From the NCBI RefSeq assembly GCF_011189575.1, contig NZ_PUJW01000010.1, positions 129,243 to 193,242 of the forward strand: a stretch of DNA of 64,000 bases, given 5' to 3'. Origin of the DNA: Photorhabdus cinerea. Lineage in GTDB: Bacteria > Pseudomonadota > Gammaproteobacteria > Enterobacterales > Enterobacteriaceae. Position numbers and translations under genes: made by a program. Positions 8,736-17,962 of the stretch are shown one piece after another. The first letter of the stretch is position 1. Each line of letters opens with the position of its first letter. The notes beneath the pieces are model-generated. The model made no database searches and was not told where the DNA came from. It saw only the letters and a program-made list of their open reading frames with translations.

Positions 8736-8751
8736 TGTGATTTACATCACA
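8736..8751 (+). promoter_or_regulatory. CRP binding site upstream of aspA
   Basis: TGTGA, six bases, TCACA is a perfect match to the CRP consensus half sites. It lies about 200 bp upstream of the aspA start in the fxsA-aspA intergenic region. E. coli aspA is activated by CRP, which agrees with the site. Confidence 0.8.
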
Positions 8752-8944
8752 TATATAGAATCATGTTCAGCAAATTACCACTATAAAGTGATCCAGATTC
8801 AATGCATTTATTGCTAACCAGCATATGATCACGCCAGCAATCTGGTGATGAAGAATTCATATCACAACTATTGCTGTTGGCAACATAATTATTTAACAAA
8901 CGCATAATTAGACAGTAAAAACGTCATCTAATAAGAAGGTTCTC

Positions 8945-10369
8945 ATGTCAAACAACATTCGTATCGAAGAAGACCTGTTAGGTAAACGAGAAGTCCCTGC
9001 TGAAGCCTATTACGGTGTTCATACCTTACGTGCGATTGAAAACTTCTACATCAGTAACAACACTATTAATGATGTACCAGAATTTATCCGTGGCATGGTG
9101 ATGGTAAAAAAAGCGGCGGCTTTAGCTAACAAAGAATTGCAAACCATCCCCAAAAAAATTGCCGATATCATTGTCAAAGCATGTGATGAAGTGCTCAATG
9201 CGGGTAAATGCATGGACCAGTTCCCGGTTGATGTGTTTCAGGGTGGTGCAGGTACTTCACTCAACATGAACACTAACGAGGTTCTGGCAAACATCGGCCT
9301 GGAACTGTTAGGCCACAAAAAGGGTGAATATGAATACCTCAACCCAAATGACCATCTGAATAAAAGTCAGTCAACTAACGATGCCTACCCAACCGGTTTT
9401 CGTATTGCTGTTTATAACTCGATCCTGAAACTGATTGAGTCTCTTGAACTGCTCATCGCTGGCTTCGATAAAAAAGCCAAAGAATTTGATGACATTCTGA
9501 AAATGGGTCGTACCCAGTTGCAGGATGCTGTACCTATGACGCTGGGACAAGAATTCAACGCATTCTCCATCCTGCTGAAAGAAGAAGTTAAAAACCTGAG
9601 CCGGACTTCTCAACTGTTGTTAGAAGTTAACCTTGGTGCTACCGCTATCGGTACTGGTCTTAACACTGCACCAGGCTATCAGAAACTGGCAGTTGAAAAA
9701 CTGGCTGAAGTCTCCGGGCTGCCTTGCATACCCGCTGAAGATCTGATTGAAGCAACCTCTGACTGTGGTGCTTATGTTATGGTCCACGGCGCTCTGAAGC
9801 GCCTGGCGGTTAAACTGTCTAAAATTTGTAATGACCTGCGTTTGCTCTCTTCCGGCCCTCGTACTGGCCTGAACGAAATCAACTTGCCAGAATTGCAGGC
9901 CGGTTCTTCTATCATGCCAGCAAAAGTTAACCCTGTTATTCCAGAAGTTGTGAATCAAGTTTGCTTTAAAGTCATTGGTAACGATATTTGTGTCACTATG
10001 GCATCTGAAGCAGGCCAGTTACAGTTAAACGTGATGGAGCCTGCTATTGGTCAGGCCATGTTTGAATCTATCTCCCTGCTAAGCAATGCCTGCCGTAACC
10101 TAGTAAAAAAATGCGTTAGTGGTATTACAGCTAACAAAGAAGTTTGCGAAAACTTCGTATTCAACTCAATCGGTATCGTCACTTATCTGAACCCATTCAT
10201 CGGTCACCACAATGGTGACATCGTCGGTAAGATCTGTGCTGAAACCGGTAAGAGTGTTCGTGACGTCGTACTAGAACGTGGTTTACTGACTGAAACTGAG
10301 TTGGATGATATCTTTTCTGTAGAGAACCTGAAACGCCCTGCTTATAAAGCAAAACGTTTTGACGATTAA
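8945..10369 (+). CDS. aspA: Aspartate ammonia-lyase
   Basis: A 474-residue cytosolic tetrameric enzyme that converts L-aspartate to fumarate and ammonia, feeding fumarate to anaerobic respiration. It contains the fumarase/aspartase signature 'GSSIMPAKVNP' and the 'TNDAYPTG' region. The start has an AAGAAGG ribosome site. It is followed by dcuA as in E. coli, and a CRP site lies upstream. Decayed traces of a second copy of its 3' end occur at 11740-11861. Confidence 0.97.
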   Translation: MSNNIRIEEDLLGKREVPAEAYYGVHTLRAIENFYISNNTINDVPEFIRGMVMVKKAAALANKELQTIPKKIADIIVKACDEVLNAGKCMDQFPVDVFQGGAGTSLNMNTNEVLANIGLELLGHKKGEYEYLNPNDHLNKSQSTNDAYPTGFRIAVYNSILKLIESLELLIAGFDKKAKEFDDILKMGRTQLQDAVPMTLGQEFNAFSILLKEEVKNLSRTSQLLLEVNLGATAIGTGLNTAPGYQKLAVEKLAEVSGLPCIPAEDLIEATSDCGAYVMVHGALKRLAVKLSKICNDLRLLSSGPRTGLNEINLPELQAGSSIMPAKVNPVIPEVVNQVCFKVIGNDICVTMASEAGQLQLNVMEPAIGQAMFESISLLSNACRNLVKKCVSGITANKEVCENFVFNSIGIVTYLNPFIGHHNGDIVGKICAETGKSVRDVVLERGLLTETELDDIFSVENLKRPAYKAKRFDD

Positions 10370-10407
10370 TTTGTTAAATATAGTAAAAAAATAGTTCTTA
10401 GCAATAA

Positions 10408-10442
10408 GGCACGCAACTCCAACTAGATAGCGTGCCTTTTTA
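10408..10442 (+). terminator. Terminator after aspA
   Basis: Stem GGCACGC / GCGTGCC followed by five Ts. An almost identical copy occurs at 11900-11933 as part of the local duplication. Confidence 0.85.
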
Positions 10443-10510
10443 CTTCCCTACATATACAAATTATTAATCTAATATTTTCAGTTTCTTAATTATTTCAAAG
10501 AGTCAGTATT

Positions 10511-10618
10511 TTGTTAGCCGTAGAATTGATTATCGTTCTGGTGCTGTCAGTAATTAACGTTAAGCCACGGCACATTCCATTTGATATTATTTCCGTCATT
10601 ACGGCGGAGGTTCGGCAT
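10511..10618 (+). pseudogene. Remnant of a duplicated dcuA 5' end
   Basis: The first ~110 bases match the start of the intact dcuA at 12003, but the ATG has become TTG. A 69-bp in-frame segment is missing, corresponding to intact-gene sequence between two CGTTCTG direct repeats (12026 and 12095). Homology breaks down at about 10618. The 120 bases before it, including the aspA terminator, are also duplicated before the real dcuA. Confidence 0.85.
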
Positions 10619-10904
10619 AACTTTATTTAATTATAAAAAAGACATCTTTTTCATTGCCAATAACAATTTATTTTTTAAATCAAATTGTTTTTTTATTTTC
10701 CTAACTAATCAGAATATTATTACTCCAAAAGGTTATATAAAATAAGACAAGTCTGAAAATTAATTTTAATTAAAATATCTATTTTGTAATTTTATTGTTA
10801 AATACAAGCAGTTAAATAACAAAATTAAAACATATCAAATCATGCTGTAGTCTGAGGTTATTGCATTAAATAAACATCTATGAGAGTTTATTTATCATTC
10901 GATA

Positions 10905-11031
10905 TATACCCTTCATCTTTCAAGTTGCTGCTTTGTTGGCTGCTTTCACTTACCCCAGTCACATCGTTATCTATGCTCCTGGGGAGGCGTTCACTTGCCG
11001 CCGCGCTGCAATTTGAAATCTATTGGGTATA
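10905..11031. mobile_element. 127-bp MITE-like repeat, copy 1
   Basis: The element starts TATACCC and ends GGGTATA, with imperfect ~24-bp terminal inverted repeats (outer part 'CTTTCAAGTTGC' against 'GCAATTTGAAA') and a GC-rich interior palindrome. A second copy of exactly the same length is at 35795-35921. The TA at both ends suits IS630/mariner-type insertion at TA. Confidence 0.8.
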
Positions 11032-11044
11032 ATGTGAGTTTTGA

Positions 11045-11512
11045 ATATCACCACTCCTCTTAGTCGAATCCGCCTTACCCATTATTTACGCAGCCATATT
11101 AGGAATTATATTAAAAAGTAGTAGCACAACACTACATCCAATATTGGTATCTACACTAGATAACTTTAAAGGCGCTTATAGTATTCCAGGCATGATAGTG
11201 ATTGGAATAACCCTATCTTCTTTTTGTAAAATGAAAATTGATTGGAAATTTTCTTTTTTTGCGTTGTTATGGAAACACCTTATTTATCCTATTTTTGGGC
11301 TATTCTTTTTTCATTATATAGCTAATACTCCCCATGATGTATTGGTTGTTATCACTCTCATGCTGTCCACTCCTATGGCCGGTAATGTAGTCGTTATCGC
11401 AAACAATCTAAATGTCCATCCTGAAAAAGCAGCTCTTTCAGTGATGTTAAGCACAGCGCTTGCTATTGTTACTGTGCCCCTTGCAATAGTTATGATTAGC
11501 CAGGGAACATAA
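11045..11512 (+). pseudogene. AEC-family permease, N-terminally truncated
   Basis: About 155 residues of the C-terminal half of an auxin-efflux-carrier-type secondary transporter: five hydrophobic helices, with the family feature 'STPMAGNVVVIANNLNVHPEKAALSVMLST'. The frame is open from 11045, directly after the MITE, and has no plausible start; a TTG at 11144 is the first possible initiator. The 5' half is missing, so it is most likely non-functional. Such permeases can carry malate or other carboxylates, which would fit the aspA-dcuA neighbourhood. Confidence 0.7.
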
Positions 11513-11739
11513 AAATTACTGATAATAGCAATGGCTGGTAACGACCCAAATTTATTGATAACGATGGATGACCAAATACCAGCCAATAATGCTGTCGTAA
11601 ATTTCTTCTAATTTTGAAAAGTAAATCATTCTTCAAAGCCATTTCAGGTACATTCATAGATTCAGATTATATCGTGCAATTCATTGTGAGTGTTTCTATA
11701 ATAATGAGACTAATTTATTGAAACATTTGCGTTAAGGTT

Positions 11740-11861
11740 GGTAAAAATGCAAGAAAAATTGTGCCAGGACATAGTTTACTAAGTGAAGCTCAGTTAAATT
11801 ATCTCTTTTCATAGAAAATCTGAAGCAATTAGCGTATAAAGCGAAACGTTTTTATGACTAA
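11740..11861 (+). pseudogene. Remnant of a duplicated aspA 3' end
   Basis: With one frameshift this can be read as a degenerate copy of the last ~40 codons of aspA: 'SLLSEAQL', then 'ENLKQLAYKAKRFYD', against 'GLLTETEL' and 'ENLKRPAYKAKRFDD' of the intact gene. It is followed by a copy of the aspA terminator and then the intact dcuA, just as after the real aspA. Confidence 0.8.
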
Positions 11862-11899
11862 TAAAATGTTCATAATAATAAATAGGTCTTAATAATTAA

Positions 11900-11933
11900 G
11901 GCACGCAACTCCAACTGGATAGCGTGCCTTTTT
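11900..11933 (+). terminator. Second copy of the aspA-type terminator
   Basis: Stem GGCACGC / GCGTGCC plus five Ts, nearly identical to 10408-10442. It now precedes the intact dcuA. Confidence 0.8.
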
Positions 11934-12002
11934 ACTTCCCTACACACACAAAGTATTAACCTAAAATTTTCAAATTTTTAATTATCTTAAGGAGTAAATA
12001 TT

Positions 12003-13304
12003 ATGTTAGCCGTAGAATTGATTATCGTTCTGCTGGCCATCTTCCTGGGTGCAAGATTAGGGGGGATCGGCATTGGGTTTGCCGGTGGTCTTGGCGTTCT
12101 GGTGCTGTCAGCAATTGGTGTTAAACCAGGGCATATTCCATTTGATGTTATTTCCATCATTATGGCGGTTATCGCCGCAATCTCTGCAATGCAAGTTGCT
12201 GGTGGTCTGGATTATCTGGTTCAACAAACCGAAAAACTTCTACGTAAGAATCCAAAGTACATCACTATCCTTGCCCCTATTGTTACCTATTTCCTGACGC
12301 TGTTTGCTGGTACAGGTAATATCTCTCTGTCAGCACTGCCTGTTATTGCTGAAGTTGCAAAAGAGCAAGGTATTAAACCATGCCGTCCACTTTCCACCGC
12401 GGTTGTGGCAGCCCAAATTGGTATTACCGCCTCTCCCATCTCCGCGGCAGTCGTCTATATGTCTTCTCTGATGGAAGGCCACGGTGTCAGCTATATCCAC
12501 CTGCTGATGGTTCTGTTACCATCCACTTTCGCTGCTATCGTTTTGATGTCCTTTATTATCTCTTGGGTATTTAATTCCAAACTATCTGATGACCCTGTTT
12601 ATCTGAAACGCCTGGGAGAAAACCTAGTGACTCTGCGCGGCAGCAAACAGATTGAAATTAAACCAAGGGCTAAAGCTTCCGTTCTGTTGTTCCTGTCAGG
12701 TGTTATCGGTGTTGTTATTTACGCTATCGTCAACAGCCCAAGTATTGGCCTGGTTGAAATACCTCTGATGAGTACCACCAGCGCCATTCTGATTATCATG
12801 CTGAGTGTAGCAACTATCACTACCATGTTCTGTTCAGTTGATACTGATGCCATTCTCAATTCCAGCACTTTTAAAGCAGGTATGAGCGCATGTATCTGTA
12901 TTCTGGGTGTTGCATGGCTAGGTGATACTTTTGTACAAGCAAATATTGATTGGATTAAAGACACAGCTGGCGGCTTAATCCAATCTCAGCCTTGGTTATT
13001 AGCAGTCATCTTCTTCTTCTGTTCTGCCCTGCTCTATTCCCAAGCAGCAACAGCAAAAGCACTGATGCCGATGGCGCTGGCTCTGAACGTTACACCACTG
13101 ACCGCAATCGCCTCTTTCTCTGCGGTTTCCGGGTTGTTCATTTTGCCTACTTATCCAACGCTGGTTGCTGCAGTTCAGATGGATGACACCGGAACTACCC
13201 GTATCGGCCGTTTCGTATTTAACCATCCGTTCTTTATCCCTGGCACCATTGGGGTCGCTCTGGCGGTTGCCTTCGGCTTCTTGTTCGGCAGTATAATCCT
13301 CTAA
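12003..13304 (+). CDS. dcuA: Anaerobic C4-dicarboxylate transporter
   Basis: A 433-residue inner-membrane antiporter exchanging aspartate, fumarate or malate for succinate, with about 11-12 predicted helices. The start 'MLAVELIIVLLAIFLGARLGGIGIG' and the 'GTGNISLSALPVIAEVAKE' segment are typical of DcuA. The ribosome site AAGGAG lies 8 bases before the ATG. In E. coli it is cotranscribed with aspA, whose product makes the fumarate. Here the aspA-dcuA spacing is enlarged by the duplication and insertion, so dcuA may need its own promoter. Confidence 0.95.
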   Translation: MLAVELIIVLLAIFLGARLGGIGIGFAGGLGVLVLSAIGVKPGHIPFDVISIIMAVIAAISAMQVAGGLDYLVQQTEKLLRKNPKYITILAPIVTYFLTLFAGTGNISLSALPVIAEVAKEQGIKPCRPLSTAVVAAQIGITASPISAAVVYMSSLMEGHGVSYIHLLMVLLPSTFAAIVLMSFIISWVFNSKLSDDPVYLKRLGENLVTLRGSKQIEIKPRAKASVLLFLSGVIGVVIYAIVNSPSIGLVEIPLMSTTSAILIIMLSVATITTMFCSVDTDAILNSSTFKAGMSACICILGVAWLGDTFVQANIDWIKDTAGGLIQSQPWLLAVIFFFCSALLYSQAATAKALMPMALALNVTPLTAIASFSAVSGLFILPTYPTLVAAVQMDDTGTTRIGRFVFNHPFFIPGTIGVALAVAFGFLFGSIIL

Positions 13305-13326
13305 TTTTGCTAATAACAGCTTAATT

Positions 13327-13354
13327 CAGGGACGTACACCGTCCCTGGAATTTT
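13327..13354 (+). terminator. Terminator after dcuA
   Basis: Perfect 8-bp stem CAGGGACG / CGTCCCTG with a 5-nt loop, followed by a short T-rich tail. Confidence 0.75.
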
Positions 13355-13484
13355 CCGCTAAAAGATATTTTTTCTCTGCAAGTCTTTAATTATTGTTTTA
13401 ATCTTAACCAGAACACTTTCTGGTCTGACAGCCATCAGTTATAGTGCTAAATCTGTTTCATTCCATTAGCGATCGTTACCTTAT

Positions 13485-15212
13485 ATGATTAAACATACTT
13501 TTATGCTGTTTTTGCTATTTTGCAGCACCCTCTTTACACCATTGACAGTCAATGCGTTGTTTGAACAACCGGGGCAAAACCTGTATTTGCCGGCAGATCA
13601 AGCCTTCATGTTTGATTTTCAACAAAAAGGCGACAAACTAACATTAAACTGGCAAATCAAACCGGGCTATTACCTTTACCGCAAACAATTTCGTATCGAG
13701 CCACAACAAGCCACACTAGGTAAAATCACACTGCCACAAGGTACCGCTCATCAAGATGAATTCTTTGGCGAAACCGAAGTTTATTTCCAGCAATTGACTA
13801 TCAATGTTCCTATTACAGAAGCAAATGATAAATCCAATATTGTTGTCACTTATCAAGGCTGCGCGGCAGCGGGATACTGCTATCCACCTGAAACCCGTCT
13901 TGTTCCATTGAATGCAGTTATTCCATCAGAAACAACCAACGTAATACAAACTGAACCTGTTCAGAAAACACCAGAAAGCACATCAAATGATCAAAAAAAT
14001 TTACCTTTTTCACCACTTTGGGCCATTTTGATTGGTATCGGTATCGCCTTTACACCTTGTGTACTACCAATGTACCCGTTAATCTCCAGCATTATTCTTG
14101 GCAGCCAGCGCCCTAAAAACCTGAAACAGATCTTTTGGTTAGCACTAAGCTATGTTCAAGGAATGGCAATCACTTACACCTTGCTTGGGTTGATTGTAGC
14201 GGCAGCGGGTCTACAGTTTCAGGCTGCACTACAACATCCATATGTACTAATAGGTTTGTCAGTATTGTTTATTCTACTGGCACTATCGATGTTCGGCCTT
14301 TATTCTCTGCAACTGCCTTCCTCTGTTCAGACCCGCCTGGTCAACTGGAGTAATCAGCAAAAAAGCGGCTCATTCTTCGGTGTCTTCGCGATGGGTGCGT
14401 TAGCAGGACTAATTTGTTCTCCTTGTACTACCGCTCCTTTAAGCGCCATTCTGCTCTACATTGCTCAAAGTGGTAATACAGTGGCAGGTGGCATAACCCT
14501 TTACCTCTATGCTTTAGGAATGGGATTACCGCTCATTGCTGTCACTATGTTTGGTCATAAACTTCTACCGCGCAGCGGTCCTTGGATGCAGTATGTCAAA
14601 GAAGCTTTTGGCTTCATTATTCTTGCGTTGCCTGTTTTCCTATTGGAAAGAGTTATCGGGGATACATGGGGAATACGGTTATGGAGCCTGCTGGCAATCA
14701 GCTTCCTGGGATGGGGATTTGCTCTGACACTCAGAAGTCAAAATGGCTGGATCAGAGTCATGCAACTGATATTATTAGTTCTAATGCTGATAGCTAGCCG
14801 CCCCTTGCAAGATTGGTTTTGGAATACATCGGTTACACAACAGCCGCAACATAGCCTCAATTTCCACCAGATAAATAATTGGCAAGAATTCGAACATATA
14901 ATGGCACAAAACAGCCATAAAACCGTTATGCTTGATTTTTATGCTGACTGGTGTGTCGCCTGTAAGGAGTTTGAAAAATATACTTTCAGCGATCCTCAAG
15001 TTCAATCACAACTAAGTGATGCCCTACTGTTACAGGCTAATGTCACGCATAACAGCCCGCAACAAAAACAACTATTGGAAACATTTAGTGTACGAGGATT
15101 ACCCACTATTCTATTTTTTGACTCTCAGGGAAAAGAGATCCCTGATTCACGGATAAACGGCTTTATGAATGCAACCCGCTTTAATGAGCATTTGCAGCAT
15201 CTACAAAAATGA
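13485..15212 (+). CDS. dsbD: Thiol:disulfide interchange protein DsbD
   Basis: A 575-residue inner-membrane protein that moves electrons from cytoplasmic thioredoxin to the periplasm (DsbC, DsbG, CcmG). A signal peptide covers residues 1-24. The N-terminal periplasmic domain carries its cysteine pair in 'GCAAAGYC' (C126, C132). The central eight-helix domain carries 'TPCVLPMYPL' and 'CSPCTTAPL'. The C-terminal thioredoxin-like domain has 'WCVAC'. All three redox pairs are present, so the protein should be active. In E. coli cutA precedes dsbD; it is missing here. Confidence 0.96.
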   Translation: MIKHTFMLFLLFCSTLFTPLTVNALFEQPGQNLYLPADQAFMFDFQQKGDKLTLNWQIKPGYYLYRKQFRIEPQQATLGKITLPQGTAHQDEFFGETEVYFQQLTINVPITEANDKSNIVVTYQGCAAAGYCYPPETRLVPLNAVIPSETTNVIQTEPVQKTPESTSNDQKNLPFSPLWAILIGIGIAFTPCVLPMYPLISSIILGSQRPKNLKQIFWLALSYVQGMAITYTLLGLIVAAAGLQFQAALQHPYVLIGLSVLFILLALSMFGLYSLQLPSSVQTRLVNWSNQQKSGSFFGVFAMGALAGLICSPCTTAPLSAILLYIAQSGNTVAGGITLYLYALGMGLPLIAVTMFGHKLLPRSGPWMQYVKEAFGFIILALPVFLLERVIGDTWGIRLWSLLAISFLGWGFALTLRSQNGWIRVMQLILLVLMLIASRPLQDWFWNTSVTQQPQHSLNFHQINNWQEFEHIMAQNSHKTVMLDFYADWCVACKEFEKYTFSDPQVQSQLSDALLLQANVTHNSPQQKQLLETFSVRGLPTILFFDSQGKEIPDSRINGFMNATRFNEHLQHLQK

Positions 15213-15228
15213 TCTGAAGGAGAACACC

Positions 15229-15801
15229 GTGCAACGAGAGCAAATTCTTAGTCATGTCTTAACTTTGCTGGAGCAACATGGCTTATCCGCCACCACTGAA
15301 ACGCTTCTTGGTTCACTTAACATGGACATGGAGTATCTAAAGCAGTTCTGGCCCGATCAGGAAGCACTGATTTATGACTGCCTGCGTTATCACGGCCAAC
15401 AAATCGAAGTTTGGCAACGACAAATGTTGCTGGATGAAATTCTGACACCAGAGCAAAAACTGCTGGCTCGCTATACAACACTTGATGAAAAAGTAAAAGA
15501 GAAACGCTATCCGGGTTGTTTATTTATCACAGCCTGTAGTGCATTTCCTGAACCTGACCACCCTATTCATCAATTAGCTGAATTGCAAAAACAAAGTTCA
15601 TTCCGTTACACCACCGAGCTACTGTGTCAACTGGATATCGAAGATTGCGAACAAGTTGCCAAACAAATGGAACTCATTCTGGAGGGTTGCCTGAGTAAGC
15701 TATTGGTCAAACGGGATATTAATGATATCGCCACAGCAAAACTGCTGGCAGAAGATGTTTTGAATATTGCCCAATGCCGCAAAAACGGCGCATTAAGTTA
15801 A
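15229..15801 (+). CDS. YjdC-like TetR-family regulator
   Basis: A 190-residue protein colinear, from memory, with E. coli YjdC, which follows dsbD in the same way. The C-terminal ligand domain holds 'RYPGCLFITACSAFPEPDHPIHQLA' and 'QMELILEGCLSKLLV'. The helix-turn-helix region (residues ~15-45) is weak. The GTG at 15229 is chosen because it gives the family start 'MQREQIL' and has a GAAGGAGA ribosome site; an in-frame ATG at 15169 lies inside dsbD. The genes it controls are unknown. Confidence 0.85.
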   Translation: MQREQILSHVLTLLEQHGLSATTETLLGSLNMDMEYLKQFWPDQEALIYDCLRYHGQQIEVWQRQMLLDEILTPEQKLLARYTTLDEKVKEKRYPGCLFITACSAFPEPDHPIHQLAELQKQSSFRYTTELLCQLDIEDCEQVAKQMELILEGCLSKLLVKRDINDIATAKLLAEDVLNIAQCRKNGALS

Positions 15802-15929
15802 TAAAAATCAGCCTAAGATGAATAACCACACAAATGCCGGGCAAAAAGGAAGCAATCAACCGACTTTTATCATTTTTTATCAGAAAGACATTGACGACTT
15901 AGGCTGAATACGGTTTAATGCGCCCCGTT

Positions 15930-16005
15930 GCCCGGATAGCTCAGTCGGTAGAGCAGAGGATTGAAAATCCTCGTGTCGGTGGTTCGATTCCGCCTCCGGG
16001 CACCA
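15930..16005 (+). tRNA. tRNA-Phe (GAA)
   Basis: A 76-nt cloverleaf with acceptor stem GCCCGGA / TCCGGGC, D loop 'AGCTCAGTCGGTAGAGC', anticodon GAA at 15963-15965, T loop 'GGTTCGATTCC' and an encoded CCA end. It corresponds to pheU of E. coli by position, and it borders the large accessory region that follows. I saw no integrase and no repeated tRNA end further right. Confidence 0.98.
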
Positions 16006-16388
16006 ATTCAAAACGCGCTTGTTGGGAGATAAAAACTTAACAGGCGACCAATACAAGGACCTAAATGCATCATTGCAGATAGAGTCTATATCACGTGGAT
16101 TATGTTAAGTCATTACTCCTTTCTCCGAGCAAAATACTTAGAAGCCTCATCACAATTGCCAAGGCACTCTAAACAAAAATCAATTAATTAACTTAATATC
16201 TTATTGTTTATCGACCTATCAGATATACCTGTACCAGAACAACTTACCTCTTGATCAATCCTCCTGATGTATCAAAAATAATCCTTGGGTATTTGCATAA
16301 GTTCAAAAAAATTTCCTACCTTGCAACTAATTCCCCCTTGCTTGTCAGTTCAAGATTGAAGACCCGTCACAGGAAGGACTTACACTGT
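16006..16388. other. Non-coding junction between tRNA-Phe and the aminoglycoside-type cluster
   Basis: About 380 bp with only broken short frames. No integrase fragment or clear attachment repeat was recognised, and no strong terminator for the exporter operon. Confidence 0.5.
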
Positions 16389-17177
16389 TTAACTGGAGGC
16401 AGAGCGATATCCACGCAACGCGCGCTTCCAGGCTAATCGGGCCACGACAAAAAAGAAGACGGCTATTCCTAACGCTCCCATTGCTAAGGGGAGGGTCAGC
16501 ATGCCCAACAGCGCCATAACAGGATAACTTGTCATTACACCAATAGGGATCAGAAAACTAAAAACTATCCGCCAAGGAAAATCAAATAAATGAATAGGCC
16601 AACGTGCAAAACCGAGCAGTGAGGACAGTACATTGGTAAGATTTTGTATTCTTACTAATGCAAAGGAGGCAGCAATAGCCAGTACAAACAGCGCGTAAGC
16701 GGTGGCAAGACCACCGAGTGACAAGATGATTGTCATGGTGATGTCAGTAAATGAAGGATGAACATCAAGCTGTATAAAAGCGTAAATAGCCAGACCGAGC
16801 CCAAAGAGGAAATCAATACCTTTCCATAACCTGATATCAACCAGTGAGCAGAGAAAAAGCGAATCAATTGGCCGCATCAGAATATAATCAAATAGGCCAG
16901 TGCGAATCCCCGCAACAGCAGCCGCAAGACTGGGGGCAATTAAGCCCTCAACGACAGCACATAGCATCATATACCAGCCCATCAATACCAGCATTTGTTC
17001 GAACGACCAGCCGGCTACAGTACCGCGTTCGGTAAATAGCACCAAAAGCGGTAATAGCTGTAGTGCCGCCATGATGAGAGAAAGCGCGCCATCAATCAGG
17101 AAATCCCAACGGTATTGCATAGATCGCTTCATACTTAAGATAAGCGCCATGCGAATGACAGAAAGAGAATGAATCAT
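16389..17177 (-). CDS. ABC-2 type exporter permease
   Basis: A 262-residue membrane protein with about six helices, of the ABC-2 permease family that often occurs as the second permease of two-permease exporters. It starts 'MIHSLSVIRMALILSMKRSMQYRWDF', where the cytosolic N-terminus leads into the first helix. The ATG at 17177 overlaps the stop of the upstream permease by one base (TAATG), which indicates coupled translation. A longer frame to 17372 only reads antisense of reading-frame-shifted upstream sequence and is rejected. It closes the biosynthetic operon, so it probably helps export the product. Confidence 0.85.
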   Translation of the reverse strand: MIHSLSVIRMALILSMKRSMQYRWDFLIDGALSLIMAALQLLPLLVLFTERGTVAGWSFEQMLVLMGWYMMLCAVVEGLIAPSLAAAVAGIRTGLFDYILMRPIDSLFLCSLVDIRLWKGIDFLFGLGLAIYAFIQLDVHPSFTDITMTIILSLGGLATAYALFVLAIAASFALVRIQNLTNVLSSLLGFARWPIHLFDFPWRIVFSFLIPIGVMTSYPVMALLGMLTLPLAMGALGIAVFFFVVARLAWKRALRGYRSASS

Positions 17178-17950
17178 TATCCAAAAGCCAAATAACGGCG
17201 GACACCTTGCCGCCAAACAAAAAGCGCGGCAGCAAACAGCAAAGCTACCACCATGAACTGCAAGGCTACCCATTGAGCAGCAACAAGCAAGGTATGCTTT
17301 CCGGTTAAAATTTCTACCGGCAACGCAATCACAAACCGGAATGGTAGCCAATTGGCGATTCGCCCTGCCCATTCTGGCAAGAAGGCTAACGGAAACATAT
17401 AACCTGACAGTACACTGCTAGCAGCAACATAAACTTTATGTACAACAAGTGAACGTTCGATCCAGAAGGTCAGGCTTCCAATCAGTAAGTGGATGGTTTG
17501 GTTGATAAGAAACCCACCCAATAACGCCAACACTAACAGGACAAGTTGTAGCAAACTGAACGATTGGTTATGTAAACTCATTGTCAACGCTAGTATCAAA
17601 ATAGGTAAAGCGACGATCAAACTCAACCCCAGTTCCGCAAACGTAATTGCTAAGTAATTGATGAAAGGATGAATTGGGCGCATTAACCAAAATGATAGCT
17701 CGCCGAGACGAATATTTTCATTAATTTCCCAGACACTGTTACAACTGGTTAATATGGTGGTGACAAGAACGGCAATATAGTAGAGATTGAAGTCCTCTAA
17801 TGTGTAGCCTTGAAAAGACCCTTCCTGAGTTACAGAGCGCCAGAATACTAACATGATCAACGGCATGCTTAGTGTTACCAGCCAAAGTAGAAATTCGGCA
17901 CGAAATGAGAAGGTTTCAAGTAATCGGACTTTTATAAGAGCGAAAATCAT
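17177..17950 (-). CDS. ABC-2 type exporter permease
   Basis: A 257-residue inner-membrane permease with about six helices, starting 'MIFALIKVRLLETFSFRAEFLLWLVTLSMPLIMLVFW', typical of the first permease in ABC-2 exporters of the COG4587 kind. It follows the ATPase gene by 12 bp and overlaps the next permease by one base. The three genes should form one transporter. The substrate is inferred from the operon to be the aminoglycoside-like product or its protected form. This would also be the only obvious self-protection in the cluster. Confidence 0.85.
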   Translation of the reverse strand: MIFALIKVRLLETFSFRAEFLLWLVTLSMPLIMLVFWRSVTQEGSFQGYTLEDFNLYYIAVLVTTILTSCNSVWEINENIRLGELSFWLMRPIHPFINYLAITFAELGLSLIVALPILILALTMSLHNQSFSLLQLVLLVLALLGGFLINQTIHLLIGSLTFWIERSLVVHKVYVAASSVLSGYMFPLAFLPEWAGRIANWLPFRFVIALPVEILTGKHTLLVAAQWVALQFMVVALLFAAALFVWRQGVRRYLAFG

Positions 17951-17962
17951 GTTAGTGCGCCT

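Noticed and set aside
16251..16436. Small plus-strand frame after tRNA-Phe
   Set aside because: Overlaps the end of the exporter permease, has no ribosome site and its composition is that of non-coding DNA.
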